In this document: one piece after another, positions 35,401 through 46,294 of the stretch
Layout of the letters: every line of letters begins with the position of its first letter
Numbering within the stretch: position 1 is the first letter of the stretch
Source of the DNA: Phaeosaccion multiseriatum
Lineage: Eukaryota; Ochrophyta, other classes
DNA: 64,000 nt
Reading direction: 5' to 3'
NCBI GenBank assembly: GCA_965112735.1
Contig: OZ218956.1
Location: forward strand, 992,001 to 1,056,000
The notes under the pieces: generated by a model
Told to the model about the DNA's origin: nothing
Databases searched by the model: none
What the model saw: only the letters and a program-made list of their open reading frames with translations
Translations under genes and position numbers: made by a program

Positions 35401-38400
35401 CCACACTGTCACATGAAGGCCGATGTCTCCTTTCCCGGCCCCACCTCTACCGACCCGGCGCCCGTCCTTGTGTGTGTTCTCACCAAGAGAGTCTAACCCA
35501 CCTCTCCGCCTCTCCCCTCCCCCCCTCAGATCCAGCCGCAGTACACAGAGATCGGCAGTCTGGACTGGGTGCAGGAGGTGGATGACGAGTGGCGCGTCAG
35601 CCTGGCCCGTGAGCTTGTGCCCGACTCTATTCTGCAAGTCCTTCCGAGGAACATGTTCAGTCGGGCGGTGTTCCGTGAGCTCGAGAGGACGGAGATTCGG
35701 CAGATGCTCTGCAGCGCAATGCGCGTCACAGCCGCCCTTCCGAAGGTGAGGGGTCTCCCAGTGGACTTTGATGACTGCTCTCTCTGCTGCGGCGCCTTTT
35801 GGTTCAAACCCCTCACCCTCTGACTCTCGTGTGTGGGGCAATACCATGGATGGTATCTGCCTGCGCGCGGCACCAAGAGGCCGCGAGAGAGAGGCAATCC
35901 ACCCCTCACCCTCCTCCCCCCCCCGCGTACCCAGGAGCGTGCGGACATGAGCGCTGCGGCGCTGACCTCTGCTATGACAAGCTTGCCAGCCAAGGGCAGT
36001 GAGCAGAAGAGAGACCGCCAACAACACCGTGCCCGATCTTCTTCCCGCAGCGTGGCAGGCAGTAGCGGCAGTAGTCAACGGCACACCCATTTGGCGGGAG
36101 ACTTGGCCAAGCAGGCGGGCTGCGAGGTGTTTGCGCGTCTATATAGCCAGCTTGACGTTCTAGAAGGCCGCGCAGCCGCCCGGGGTGCAACCGAAGACTA
36201 CGCCTCCGGGGAGGAGGAGCTTGACCTTCTGCGCCAAGAGTTTGCAAGGAGGTACCCGGGGTCGAGCCACCTGTTTCTGCCCTCGGAGGGCTTGGTGGCG
36301 GACAAGGCTCATGCCCCCTCTGCTGTGTCTGTTGTGACCCCAGTAGCGGGGCCCAATGCTGCGCCGTCCGTGACTACGGCAGCGCGCTTTGCGTCGGCCA
36401 TCAAAGAGACTGTGGTGATGAACGCAGCAGCGGCCAAGGCGGTTCAGATTGCCAAACTCCCGCCTGGCCTAGGAGCCGTATGGTCCACTCTGCCCCTCCC
36501 ACAGCTGCATACAGATACAATCAACCAGCGTGGACGCGGCGCCGACTCAGGCTTCAACTTGGCCGCTAGCACGGCCCTCGAGAGGCTCAGAGAAGGAAAA
36601 GGCGAGGCGAGCCAAGAACGCGTGGGCCGTGGCCGTGGCCTTGGCCTTCGCGTTGGCTTTGGATGCGCTTTCTCAGAGGCAGAGGCCCACCGTCTGTGCG
36701 AGTGGATCATTCTCGAGCGCATCGCCCTGGAGGTGACGGCACAGGACGAGAGTCACTTGGGAGGGAGACGACAGGGGCTGGAGCCTGCGTGGGCCTCGGA
36801 AGAGCCCTTTTGCGTGTTTGCCCACGACCTTGTGACCTCACGCTTGGGCAGCCGTGAGCTGGGTGAACGCGTGCTGTTGCAGCTGTACAGCTCGCTGGCG
36901 GAGTATCGGCTCAAGACCCTCGCGGGCGTCTTCGGCTTGGTGTGGAGGAAGAGGCAGAAGACCCGGGAGGGCGGCAGCAAGGAGGATGCAGGAGGAGACG
37001 CCGTGAAGGGCGGCAGAGGAGACGAACGCACCTCGGCATCGGCTCCTCAGACGGAGTACTTCCAGAGGCTGCAGTTTCGCCTTGTGCTACACGTCATTCA
37101 CCAGACGCTGTGTAGCGAGGTGGGCACCTTTGAGTCCGCCGTAGACACCTCGGCGACCGCAGAGGCGTCGGCCTCCACTCGTGCAGCAGCAGCGGTCAGG
37201 GCAGCGGAGGCAGCGGCGTCGAAGGGGGGAGCAAAGGGAGGACGAGGGGGAGGGGGAGGGGGAGAAGGGGCGGACGACAAGGGTCGGCGGAGGGAAGCGA
37301 AGCGACGGGCGGGGATGGACGGAGCGGGAGACGCGTTGTTGACGCGACTCGTGAGCCTGGACCGCGCTCGGCACGTGATGGTTAAGGTGTTTGGCATCAA
37401 GTGCCTTCCCCCGAGGTCAGCGGCGTTTCGAAGGGTTTTTATCCACTTGGAGCAGCAGGCAAGGACGCACAGGATGTCGGAGCGACATCACCACCACCAC
37501 CACCACCACCACCGCCACCACCACCACCACCACCACCACCATCACCATCACCACCACCACCACGACAGCAGCGCCGCCTATGGACGGGGCCTGGGAAGGA
37601 GCTCGGCTGGGCTGGGGAGCCGCGAGCTGGTGGGGCGGCTCCCTCTGGATGCCCTCCTCGCCACGTGTGGCGAGGTACTCGAAGGGCTCTTTCGAAAGGC
37701 GCAGCACAGACTGGAGCAAGTCTACGATGCGGCCAAGAGGGAGATTCACAGCAATGTGTGGATACTCGACGAGTTCTGGGCGGTCCTTCAAGCAGGTAAG
37801 AAAGAGCGAAGGGCGATGTCCTCACGTCCTGCATGCTCCTCCTTGCTCTCTCTCGTTGCCTGGGAAGTGATCGGGAAGTGGCTGTATTGATGCACTCGGG
37901 GGGGGCTTAGCGACGCAAATTCGAGTAGGGCTGTATCCCTCTAGGTTAGGCGGTTTGAGGAGCCTCTGGCCTGAATCACTCAGCCTGCTTGGTGGCAGCA
38001 CAGAGTTGTCTGACCTCTACTCTTCTTGTCCCGTCCTCGTTCCTGCCGCCCATACTCGTTACAAAGTGGAGCCTGGCGTGAGCCTGGTAGAGGCCACGCA
38101 GCTGCTGAGGAAGATGAGAAAATACGACAGTTCTTACATCGTGCTGCGAACAGCCGACGATCCCCACCACCACCACCACCACCATGGCCATGCCCATGAG
38201 GAGCGGGAGGGGGGCCCAGGCCCAAGCGCGGACGAACAAGTGGGCGAACGGGCCGAGGGAGCGGGGAGCGGAGGCGAGAGTTCGGGGGTCGGCGTGAGTG
38301 TGTCCAAGAGGGCGTTCGTCGACGTGCTGCTGGAGACCGGCATGCTGCTCCCTGCCCTGATAGAGAGAAGGCTACAGCCTCTCGGAGGGGTGGTGGCCAC

Positions 38401-39938
38401 CGACAAGACCCTTTCCCAGGTAGCAAAGGGGGTGGACCAAATGACCCCCTGGGCCCGCGCTCCCCTCCTTGTGTCATCTTTGCACACCACCGTGATGCCA
38501 TTACTGCAGCTCTCCCCGAGGCCTGGGCTTCTAGACGAATGATTCACCTCCTGTTTCCCCCCCCTGGCACGTGCTCATCTTTTCCTTTCTTCCTCTCTTG
38601 GCTCACTGGATCCATATGCCCTCCCTCCATCCCACTACTCACGCCCCCCAATCACCCTCAGGAGCTGGGCAGGTCGTGCGGCATGTACTCGTCCAGTGCG
38701 GTGCTGCTGCAGAACCTTGGCCAGCATCGAGCGCTCGAGGCCTGCCAGCTAATGTCGGACATGCGTGTATCCTCCTCTACGCTCGACTACGCCCTGGAGA
38801 TGGTGTCTTCCCTCAATGGTGACGCCCTCACTGCCCTGCGCAAGGCTCAGGGGGGCGGGGCGGCTCCAGAGACGTGCGCCGCGGTGGACGACGATCAAGG
38901 GGCTCGAAGCTCGGGCTCCATATCGGGCAGGCTCTCTTCTGACCTACTGCGCGGGTTCAGCGGCGATGTTGATGGCGACAGTGGCGGCGAGGACGGTGGC
39001 AGTGGTGTCGGTGTCGCGGACGGGGGTGGGCGAGGAAACACCGAGGCTGGACGCGGAGAGGAGCCACGGAGTGAGGACGAGTATGACGAGATGGAAGACG
39101 TCCCTGCGAGGGGAGATGGCTTGCTGCTGCTGGAGCTGCGCAAGGCGGCCTTCCGAAGCATCAGCATTACATGGGTGCGTGTGCTGCCCCTCGTCAAGAG
39201 CGCGCTCGCCGACACCTTGGCCGCACACTCGCTTCGAAAAGGCGCCGGAAGGTACGTTCAGCCGCACTACTTGACGTGTGTGCGTGTGTTGAGTATGCGG
39301 GGAGCGAGAGGGAGGGGGCATTCAGTGGTCTGGTGGCCCGCGCCGCTGCATCCCGTCTTGGCCTTTGAGCTACTCTATGTGTTTTCTCACGTTTCTGCTC
39401 CTCTTGCAATGCTCTCTGGTTTCTCGCACTCACGCTTGTGGCGCACACTCTGCTTCCTCGGGCGATGGACTACCGTGACTGGCTGGGACACTGTAGTAGC
39501 AGTAGCAGTAGCAGCCCGACGGCCTATGTTCTCCTCAACGCAATAGCAAAACTCATGCAGGGATACCTCAACGAGTCTGCACGCTACCTCAAAGAGACGT
39601 GGATGCTGTTGCGGTTGGTGCTGGTCTTGTGCACAGAGAGCGCAGCGGCCACAGCGGCGGCTCCCGAAGCAGGGGCTGAAGGACGAGGAGTGGATTTCGC
39701 AGCGAGGGGTGGAGTGCTCAACAGCCTCCGCCTCAAGATCAACAAGGCTGCCAAGGAGGGGCCGATGGCCAAGCAGGTCTGTCGCGATGCCTGCTTGACC
39801 CGAGTCAGGGAGGGGGTCAGCAGCGCAATGAACCCTGCCAGGCGGCGGTCCAACCGAGCGTGTCAAGCAGGGGAGCTGGAGGGAGAGTACGAGCAAGAGG
39901 AGGAGCAAGCGGAAGAGGAGGACTTTTTTCCTTTCTAG
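32488..39938 (+). CDS. unrecognised 1,897-residue protein with polyhistidine tract
   Basis: Ten exons join in phase: 32488-32781, 32847-33067, 33327-33580, 33747-35011, 35230-35364, 35530-35745, 35935-37795, 38004-38419, 38662-39251, 39497-39938. No signal peptide or membrane span. The first about 400 residues and two later blocks (encoded at 36690-37140 and 39140-39780) are helical and Leu-rich, like an alpha-solenoid or large scaffold. Between them are Ser/Ala/Pro/Gly-rich linkers (for example 34150-34560). Exon 7 encodes 25 His in 26 residues, exon 8 another seven, and the C-terminus is a basic RRRSNR patch followed by an acidic Glu/Gln tail. Introns 4 and 5 have GC rather than GT donors. 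I cannot match it to a family; trafficking or scaffold roles are only a guess from the fold impression. Exons 7-9 are the most certain. Confidence 0.66.
33651..33712 (+). repeat. (TCC)21 tract used as polypyrimidine tract
   Basis: About 21 TCC triplets form the pyrimidine tract of intron 3 in the large unknown gene, ending some 34 bases before the acceptor at 33746. On the reverse strand it is a (GGA)n run encoding poly-Glu, which I reject as coding. Confidence 0.9.
37486..37563 (+). repeat. CAC tract encoding polyhistidine
   Basis: Twenty-six codons, 25 His (CAC/CAT) and one Arg, lie in exon 7 of the large unknown gene. A smaller His run is encoded at 38163-38185 in exon 8. Polyhistidine can bind metal or target nuclear speckles in other proteins; no role is shown here. 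Confidence 0.9.
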
Positions 39939-40634
39939 CTGTCTAATTAAGTATGGTAATGGTATGAAGGGCACCAGTACCTACTTCTTCGATAGTGAGT
40001 CCCTCTCATCAGTCTACCAGGAGGGACAAGTAATATGAGCGTTGCCAAGCATGGCTGATCGAAAATCCTGAGTGAGTGAGTGAGTGAGTGAGTGAGTGAG
40101 TGAGTGAGTGAGTGAGTGAGTGAGTGAGTGAGTGAGCGAGTGAGTGAGCGAGTACGTGAGTGAGTAAGTGAGTGAGTGAGTGAGTGAGTGAGTGAGTGAG
40201 TGCGCGAGTGAGTGAGTGAGTGAGTGAGTGAGTGAGTGAGTGAGTGAGTGAATGAGTGAGTGAGTGAGTAAGTGAGTAAGTGAGTGAATGAGTGAGTGAG
40301 TGAGTGAGTGAGTGAGTGAGTAAGTGAATGAGTGAGTGAGTGAGTGAGTGAGTGAGTAAGTGAGTAAGTGAGTGAATGAGTGAGTAGCACCTTGTAAACT
40401 GAAACTGAAAGTGTGTATGTGTGTGGGCGTGAGACGAGTGGGTCACGGAGTGTGAATCGCCGTCGGATCGACGGATCGAGCGTTACAGAAATTTCCCCAT
40501 GGATACTAAAATGGGGAGCAACACGATTGGTGTTGCCACCGGGTGCCACAGACTTTAGAAGGAGGACGGGAACAAGTTTTTTTTTACTTAGAATTCATGT
40601 CATCCACAGACGTTAGAAGGAGGAAGAGAAGAGC
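39939..40634. other. intergenic spacer dominated by a GTGA array
   Basis: These 696 bp separate two genes transcribed in the same direction. About half is the tetranucleotide array listed separately. A G/A-rich segment with a duplicated element (ACTTTAGAAGGAGGA / ACGTTAGAAGGAGGA / GCTTTAGAGGGAGGA) at 40550-40680 lies just upstream of, and into, the next coding sequence and may be part of its promoter or leader. Confidence 0.6.
40072..40386 (+). repeat. (GTGA)n tetranucleotide array, about 315 bp
   Basis: Roughly 78 tandem GTGA units with scattered variants (GTAA, GCGA, ATGA, GTAC). The + strand is therefore a continuous series of GTGAGT/GTAAGT sequences, each a perfect 5' splice-site consensus. 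The reverse strand reads as an open (THSL)n frame over 100 codons, an artefact of the repeat unit. The variants are clustered in similar blocks, suggesting block duplication within the array. Confidence 0.95.
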
Positions 40635-43184
40635 ATGGGGAGGAAGAGCACATGTCACCCGCAGGCTTTAGAGGGAGGAGAGAATAGAAGGACGATGGAC
40701 GAACGAAAGCTGCAACATACGAAAGGAAAGCTCTGGAGCAACCTTGGTGTAGCCGTTGGAAGCGGGGGTGTCGCTGCAACTGCTGCTGTCGCTGCTCGCG
40801 CCGGGCCCGCTGCTCCTTCGTCGTTGCCAAAGGCCAAGGCCAAGGCGGGAACCTTCGCATGTGTTGCCAATCTCGCAGGTCGGGGCTTACGGTCGAGAGC
40901 GCGACACCAGAGCCACCGAGATGGAGGGGAGTCTCTACGAGCAGGGGCGGGTGGAGGGGGCAGCAAGACCGACGCAGAGCTGGGCCTAAGACCCGCTAGT
41001 AAGATCAGGGTACTGCCCTCCCTTGAGATCAAGCTGGACGAGCTGCGGAGAGATGCCAAGAAACGATCGCAGTTCTTCGGTCACGCAGAGCGACTGAAGG
41101 ACCACAAGCTAGCCTGTACACGCAGCACAGGCGTTCGGCGACCTGCTACTGCGATAACTGGAGGCAGAGGAATGGAGGGGGCGGAGCAGGGGCGGCACTT
41201 GACCACAAAACAGCAGGTGCGGCGGCGACAGCACCAGCTCTACCTTCAGCAGCAGGAGATTCTTCGGCACAGACGCATGATGAATGACGTGCGGCCCAAG
41301 ACTGCGGCTGCGGGGGACGGATTCTCTGGCCCTGCACCTGCCGCGAGGAGTCCTCGTCTCCACGACTTGGCCTCCGCCGGAATGGGTGATTGTGACGATT
41401 TGTGTCACGAGTCGTCTTTTGCTGGAGCTGTCGCCTCCACTCAGCCGCAAACTGCCCATGAGGAATTGCTCATGTCCCAGAGCCTCCAGACGCTGCCAGA
41501 CCAGCGCAGGAGTGGCGCACGAGCTCGGCTGCCGGGCTCGCCAAACGGCGGTTGTCTGCTGCAGAACAGTGCATTTGTCACTGAACCAGGTGCGCGGTGG
41601 CGTATGCAGTCCCCAACAACCTCCTCTCTGGCTGTACAGTGATGGTGGTGTGGTTTGTTATCAGTGCTTTTGTACTTGGCCCTTACGTCTGCTTTGCTGA
41701 CTCCATCCCCCCGCAGGCCCACGCCCACACACGGCCGTCCCCTGCTTCTCGCTGGCCTTTTTCCCGCTCTCCAAGGAGGAGAGTCTCCTTCTGATGGAGG
41801 AAAGGGCTGCGTGGAACAGGGAGCGAAGGATAGTAGTGGAGGAGCGGAGGCGACTGAAGCAGGAGGAATGGGGGCAGCAGCTGCAGGTCAGTGCCATGCT
41901 TCAGTTTACGATCGTCGTTTCCCTCGCGCTCGGCAAGTCAAGTGACAGACAGACATGTAATTGGTGTCTGTGTGTATTACCCATCCCCATCCATGAGCAC
42001 AGATCAAACTATTTTCACACGAGACGCGCATCCGGGAGAAGAAGGTGGCACGGGAGCGCAGGAACAAGGAGCGGGCATGGCTACTGCTCATCGCGATGCT
42101 CCGCAGTGCAGTCAACCTGCACTCACTCAAGGTGAGGCGGCTTCGCTAGTACGTTGCTCGCTACTAATGCACCCTCGTCTAACGTGATGCGTTGTGGTCC
42201 TGGTCACTGATCGAGCAGGAGACTACCACCGAGGCACGGAGACGCGACACTGCCAGCCGTCTCATCACGAGGCGCTTCAAGATTTACTACCGCAATGTAA
42301 GGGAGAGACAGAGAGGGAGAGCCCTCACAGCCAGCGGCTGGAAGACATAGCAGGGGCATGAAGGGCACCGCCCCCTCGTCGAGGGGGGGGCCTATTTTCC
42401 TCGTATACACACCTTTTTGATGGGCCCCTTGTACCATGGAAGGCGGTGTGCACCTATGATCTGTAGCCTGTGCCCACTCCCCTCTCCCCCCCTTACACCC
42501 CCCTCCTCATGACCAGCTCAAAGACCGCAAGGTGAAAGAGGCGTTTGGCACCTTGGCCAAGGTCTTGGGCGTAAAGCGGCGGATGTGGGCCTTGCGGAGA
42601 AGGCAGGCGGCCGTCAAGGTCCTGCGCGCGGTCTTTCAGGCCATCTTACGGGAGGAGAAGCGGACAGGGGGGACTATCCGCCTCGTGAGGTGGGTGGTGG
42701 TGAGGCCTGCGGGGGGGCGCTCTTTTGCTTTTGGGGTACACGTGTAGACACACACGCACGCTGCTGGGGAGGTGATTCAAATGATGTGCCTACTCCTCTC
42801 TCTCTGTCTCTCATGTGTCGAGCAGGGCCAGCACGAAGGTGATGAAGCTGCGGCGCTACTGCGTCACTCTGCAGCGCTGGTGGAGGAGGAACATGCTGTG
42901 CCTCAGGAGCGAGGAGCAGGTCGTGCTGAAGCAGTGGGCGAAGACCATGGAGGTGAATAGTACAGAAAATACACACTTGGCTCGCGAGTGAGGCTCGCTC
43001 AGCCTGCTTTGTTGTACCACAGTATTCGACCGCACGCGTTTGCACCCGTGTGTTTGTATGAGTGGTGGCGTATCGGCCCCTTCCCTTGATCCAAGCAAGC
43101 TAAAGCTTCCTTACACTCCCTCCCTCGCGCGTGGGGCCCTTTGCTCCCTCCCCAGAACCAAAGGCGGCTCAAGGAGGCGTCTTC

Positions 43185-43230
<46 letters not shown>

Positions 43231-45422
43231 CAAACACAAGGAACCAAGATCCACGCCAAGGTGGGTGACAGAAAGGGTTCCTCCAGGGGCGAAGGAGCAA
43301 GTCTCTACCAGGCGAAAGCACCTCAATGGGACACACGTGTGGGAGAGCAGCGAGGAACGCCGCGGAGCACACCTTCCTGAGATCCACTTGACAAGAGGCC
43401 TTGTCGACCATCGCTAGGCATGACAACCCTCTCTGCGCCCCTCCCGCCCCTTCTTCCCCACAGGTGGGCACACATGTGCTGCCCATCCCGGGCCAGTCGC
43501 CGCATGTCCCGCACTACTTGCTGAGCACCGAGGCAGGGGCAGCGGGCACGGCGCTAGAGACCACCACCAACACACATCACAACGACAGCACCACCGAGGG
43601 GGGGCTTGGTGGTGCATACGGCGCGGTTACGGGGGGGGGAGGCACAGCAGCAGGCGCTGGGGGAGGACGAGACGACACCGCCGCATTCAAAGGCGATTGG
43701 AGCTTGGCCGATGGAGAGAACGGCAGCGGCAGCGGCAGCGGCAGTGGCCTTTCTGGTGTGCCTTCCTCGGCCAATCTGACGGTGTTGCGCTGCCTTCATG
43801 TCATGAGAAACGGCGGGTGGGTCACGACTGCGCCCGTCCCCGCCCTCGACCCAAGCAACAGCAGCAGAAAGGACTCCTCCCCCACCTCCGCCGTCTGCTC
43901 CATGTCCACGAAGGCGCTGGCGGCGGCGGGCATGGAGGCAGCTCGGACGCTTTCCGCGAGTGACCTCATTCTGAGTATCGCTGCTGCAAGTGGTTCCGCG
44001 GGTGGGATGGGGAGAGTAGCAGGAGCAGCTGGAGGAAAGCATGCTAGAGTTGTGTCTCGCATGAGAGTCACAGCAGCTGCAGCCGTAATGGTCTCCAAGG
44101 CCGCATCGTCCAACCACCCAACGACGGAGCAGGAGCCGAAGCAGGGGCAGGAACAGGGGCAGGAACAGGGGCAGGAACAGGGGCAGAGGACGCGAAGTGT
44201 GTCCAGTCCTCAACAGCAGCGACGACAGAAGGAGGCATTCATTCAAAAGCTGTTCGAGCGCGAGCTGGCCGAGCAGCAGAAGACACGTGCCAAGCTCGGA
44301 CTAAAGAAGACATTATGGGCCGAGGGCGAGGCGGTGCCCCTGGACATTCAGGAGAAAGTGATTGTGGGGTGGCTCCGCGCCGCTCGGGTTCAGTTCCTCC
44401 TCGAGCTGAAAGCGTACTTCTCGCAGGTGAGCAGAAGCAAGCAAAGCGGTGGGGGGGGGGGGGCGAAGGATCCGGGGAGGGTGTAGCAGCTCTTCCTGTG
44501 AGCCCTTTCTCCGGTCCCCCACATCCGCCCAGCAGCACCAGTTCACAGTCCCACTTTGCACGCGCACACACAGCGTGCCCTTCACCGACCAAGCATCTTC
44601 CTCGGCCCAAGCGCGCCTCTCACTCATCGCCGCTCCCTTGTCGCCCCCAAACCCTCGTCCTTTCCACCCCCCCCGCCGCGATCCTTGCTTGGTCGCTGCT
44701 CCAGCTGTGGAAAGGCATAAAAAACGATCAGAAGAAGGACCTCAACGTCATCCTCGGTGTGGTTGGAAAGGCGACCATGGTCCCCGGAGCGATGGACACA
44801 CAGGGCGATAGCGGAGGAACAAGGCCAAGAGAGCAGGAGGACGCTGCTCGCTCGCGAACTTCTCGGAGTGGGGAGTGCGGGCCACCGAAGGATGGAGCAT
44901 CCGCGGGCCTCCAGCATCCGATTTGGCGCGCTCTGATGCCGCCAGAAGAGGTAGCGAGGGTCATTGAGACGGTGAGTGGTGTGCTGTCACGCTGCCATGC
45001 ATTCGATTCGTCCCTCTCATTGCGTGTGCCCGCTACCGAGCAATGAGAGCGTGACCAGCCATGCGTCTCTGGACTGCGCGGTTCTCACACTTGACGAGCT
45101 TTGCGTACTTTGCCTTCTTGTTTGGACGTTTCCCCCCCCGCTCATTCCAGGGCCGAAACTACATGCGCTTCTTGAACCGCCTTTGGGATCCAGGCCAGCT
45201 GCTGAGAGACGCGCAAGGTGCGCACTCACGTTTGTTGTGCTCTGCTTGTACTGTGGTTGTGCTGTATTTGTGCTGCGATTGTGCTGACTCTGATTGTAAT
45301 GTGCTGTGCTCGTACTGACAGGCCTTCGGACGGTGTCCCCTGAGGACTTTGCCGTATTCGCCTCCGGCGAGTTCAAGTGGACGCGCGCCCACCCCCTTTC
45401 GCCGGCCAGCCTTGCTCCCTAG
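40635..45422 (+). CDS. basic helical protein with Sfi1/IQ-like Trp repeats
   Basis: Eleven exons join in phase: 40635-41589, 41717-41886, 42003-42131, 42219-42296, 42517-42689, 42826-42952, 43156-43260, 43464-44426, 44705-44971, 45151-45217, 45322-45422; 1,044 residues. The first about 318 residues are basic and low complexity. From about residue 335 to 560 lies an Arg/Lys-rich helical array with spaced aromatic units (ERAWLLLIAMLRSA, RRMWALRRRQ, VTLQRWWRRNM, VVLKQWAKTM), similar to centrin- or calmodulin-binding Sfi1/IQ arrays. A polyglutamine run at about 554-570 is followed by a long Gly/Ser/Thr linker, a (QGQE)n tract encoded near 44141-44190, and a helical C-terminal domain with KVIVGWLRAARVQFLLELKAYF and RNYMRFLNRLWDPGQ. 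No signal peptide. A centriole, cilium or cytoskeletal role is likely but unproven. Confidence 0.65.
43186..43232 (+). repeat. CAG tract encoding polyglutamine
   Basis: About 15-16 CAG/CAA codons in exon 7 of the Trp-repeat gene encode a glutamine run. Confidence 0.9.
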
Positions 45423-46294
45423 CTGCAGCACTGGCCGCCGACGGAATCGTTTTTGAACAATCCACATTTTAATAGTGAACGAATTAAACAGCAGTAGTTC
45501 CAACCGGAATCGAGCATGGAACATGCGTGAGGGAGAGCCACTTTCTCGTAGCCTCCGCTGAGCCAGCCCTAGTCTCCTTGCCTAGGCCCCGCCCGCCCTC
45601 CTCTTGTCTCCTGCCATCGTCTGTAGGCGCTGCTCTATGGCCGTGGGAGGGAGGGGAGGGAGAGCCCATCCCAACAGCTGTTCAACGTATCTACATCTCT
45701 TCCCCCCCTACATGAAGTTGCTGCTGCTGTGTCCCTCTCCCTCGTCCTCGCCTTGCTGCTGACGCCCCGCTCTCTGCCGCCGTGCGCGTCGCCTCTCAAG
45801 GTCCACGCGTGCCTCGTTCTGCCCCCCCCTCCGCTGCTGCACTCGCATGGCGCGACAAGACAGGGGCCGGTTCGTGTCTCAGCCAGGCGACCAGCGATGT
45901 GAAGGTGTGCAGCACCGTCACAAGTGGGCTGAGCTCAATGGTCATTCCGCCCCCCAAGCTTACGTTACGTGGTTGCTTGTCCCAGGTGCCGCCCCATTTG
46001 GGAATGGTGCGTTGAGCTGTCCCACACTCGTGGGGAAAGAGGGGCGTGTGTTCACCGCCAAAGGAGGGGGGAAGGACATCACCACGCCGAGGAGGCGGAG
46101 AGGCGAAGGGGGCTACTTACAACACTGCTTGCTGTATACAGTCCAGCCTGCCATTGGCTTTGCCGTGTCTCTTCCTTTCGTGGCTGTTCTTCACTTCGCC
46201 GTTTCCCTCCAGCTGCTGCTCGAGGTCCTCCGGCTGCTCGTGCTGCTCTGTTTTGCTCTGAGCCAATAAATTGCGACACCACCGCGACCTCCTC
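45423..46294. other. convergent spacer, no gene confidently called
   Basis: The 872 bp between a + stop and a - stop are longer than other tail-to-tail spacers here. The left end (45450-45500) is A/T-rich like a 3' UTR. Two + frames look faintly membrane-like: one at 45714-45775 with an Ala/Leu run (VSLSLVLALLLTP) and one ending at 46269 with LLLEVLRLLVLL. They are out of phase, lack convincing starts and I could not join them, so I do not call a gene. Confidence 0.45.

Noticed and set aside
39947-40549. 200-codon reverse-strand frame encoding (THSL)n
   Set aside because: It is the automatic translation of the GTGA tetranucleotide array, which has no stop in that frame; there are no flanking coding features.
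45847-46269. 140-codon + frame with a hydrophobic C-terminus
   Set aside because: No family, no partner exon, and it sits between two stop codons where 3' UTRs are expected; reported only as an unresolved spacer.
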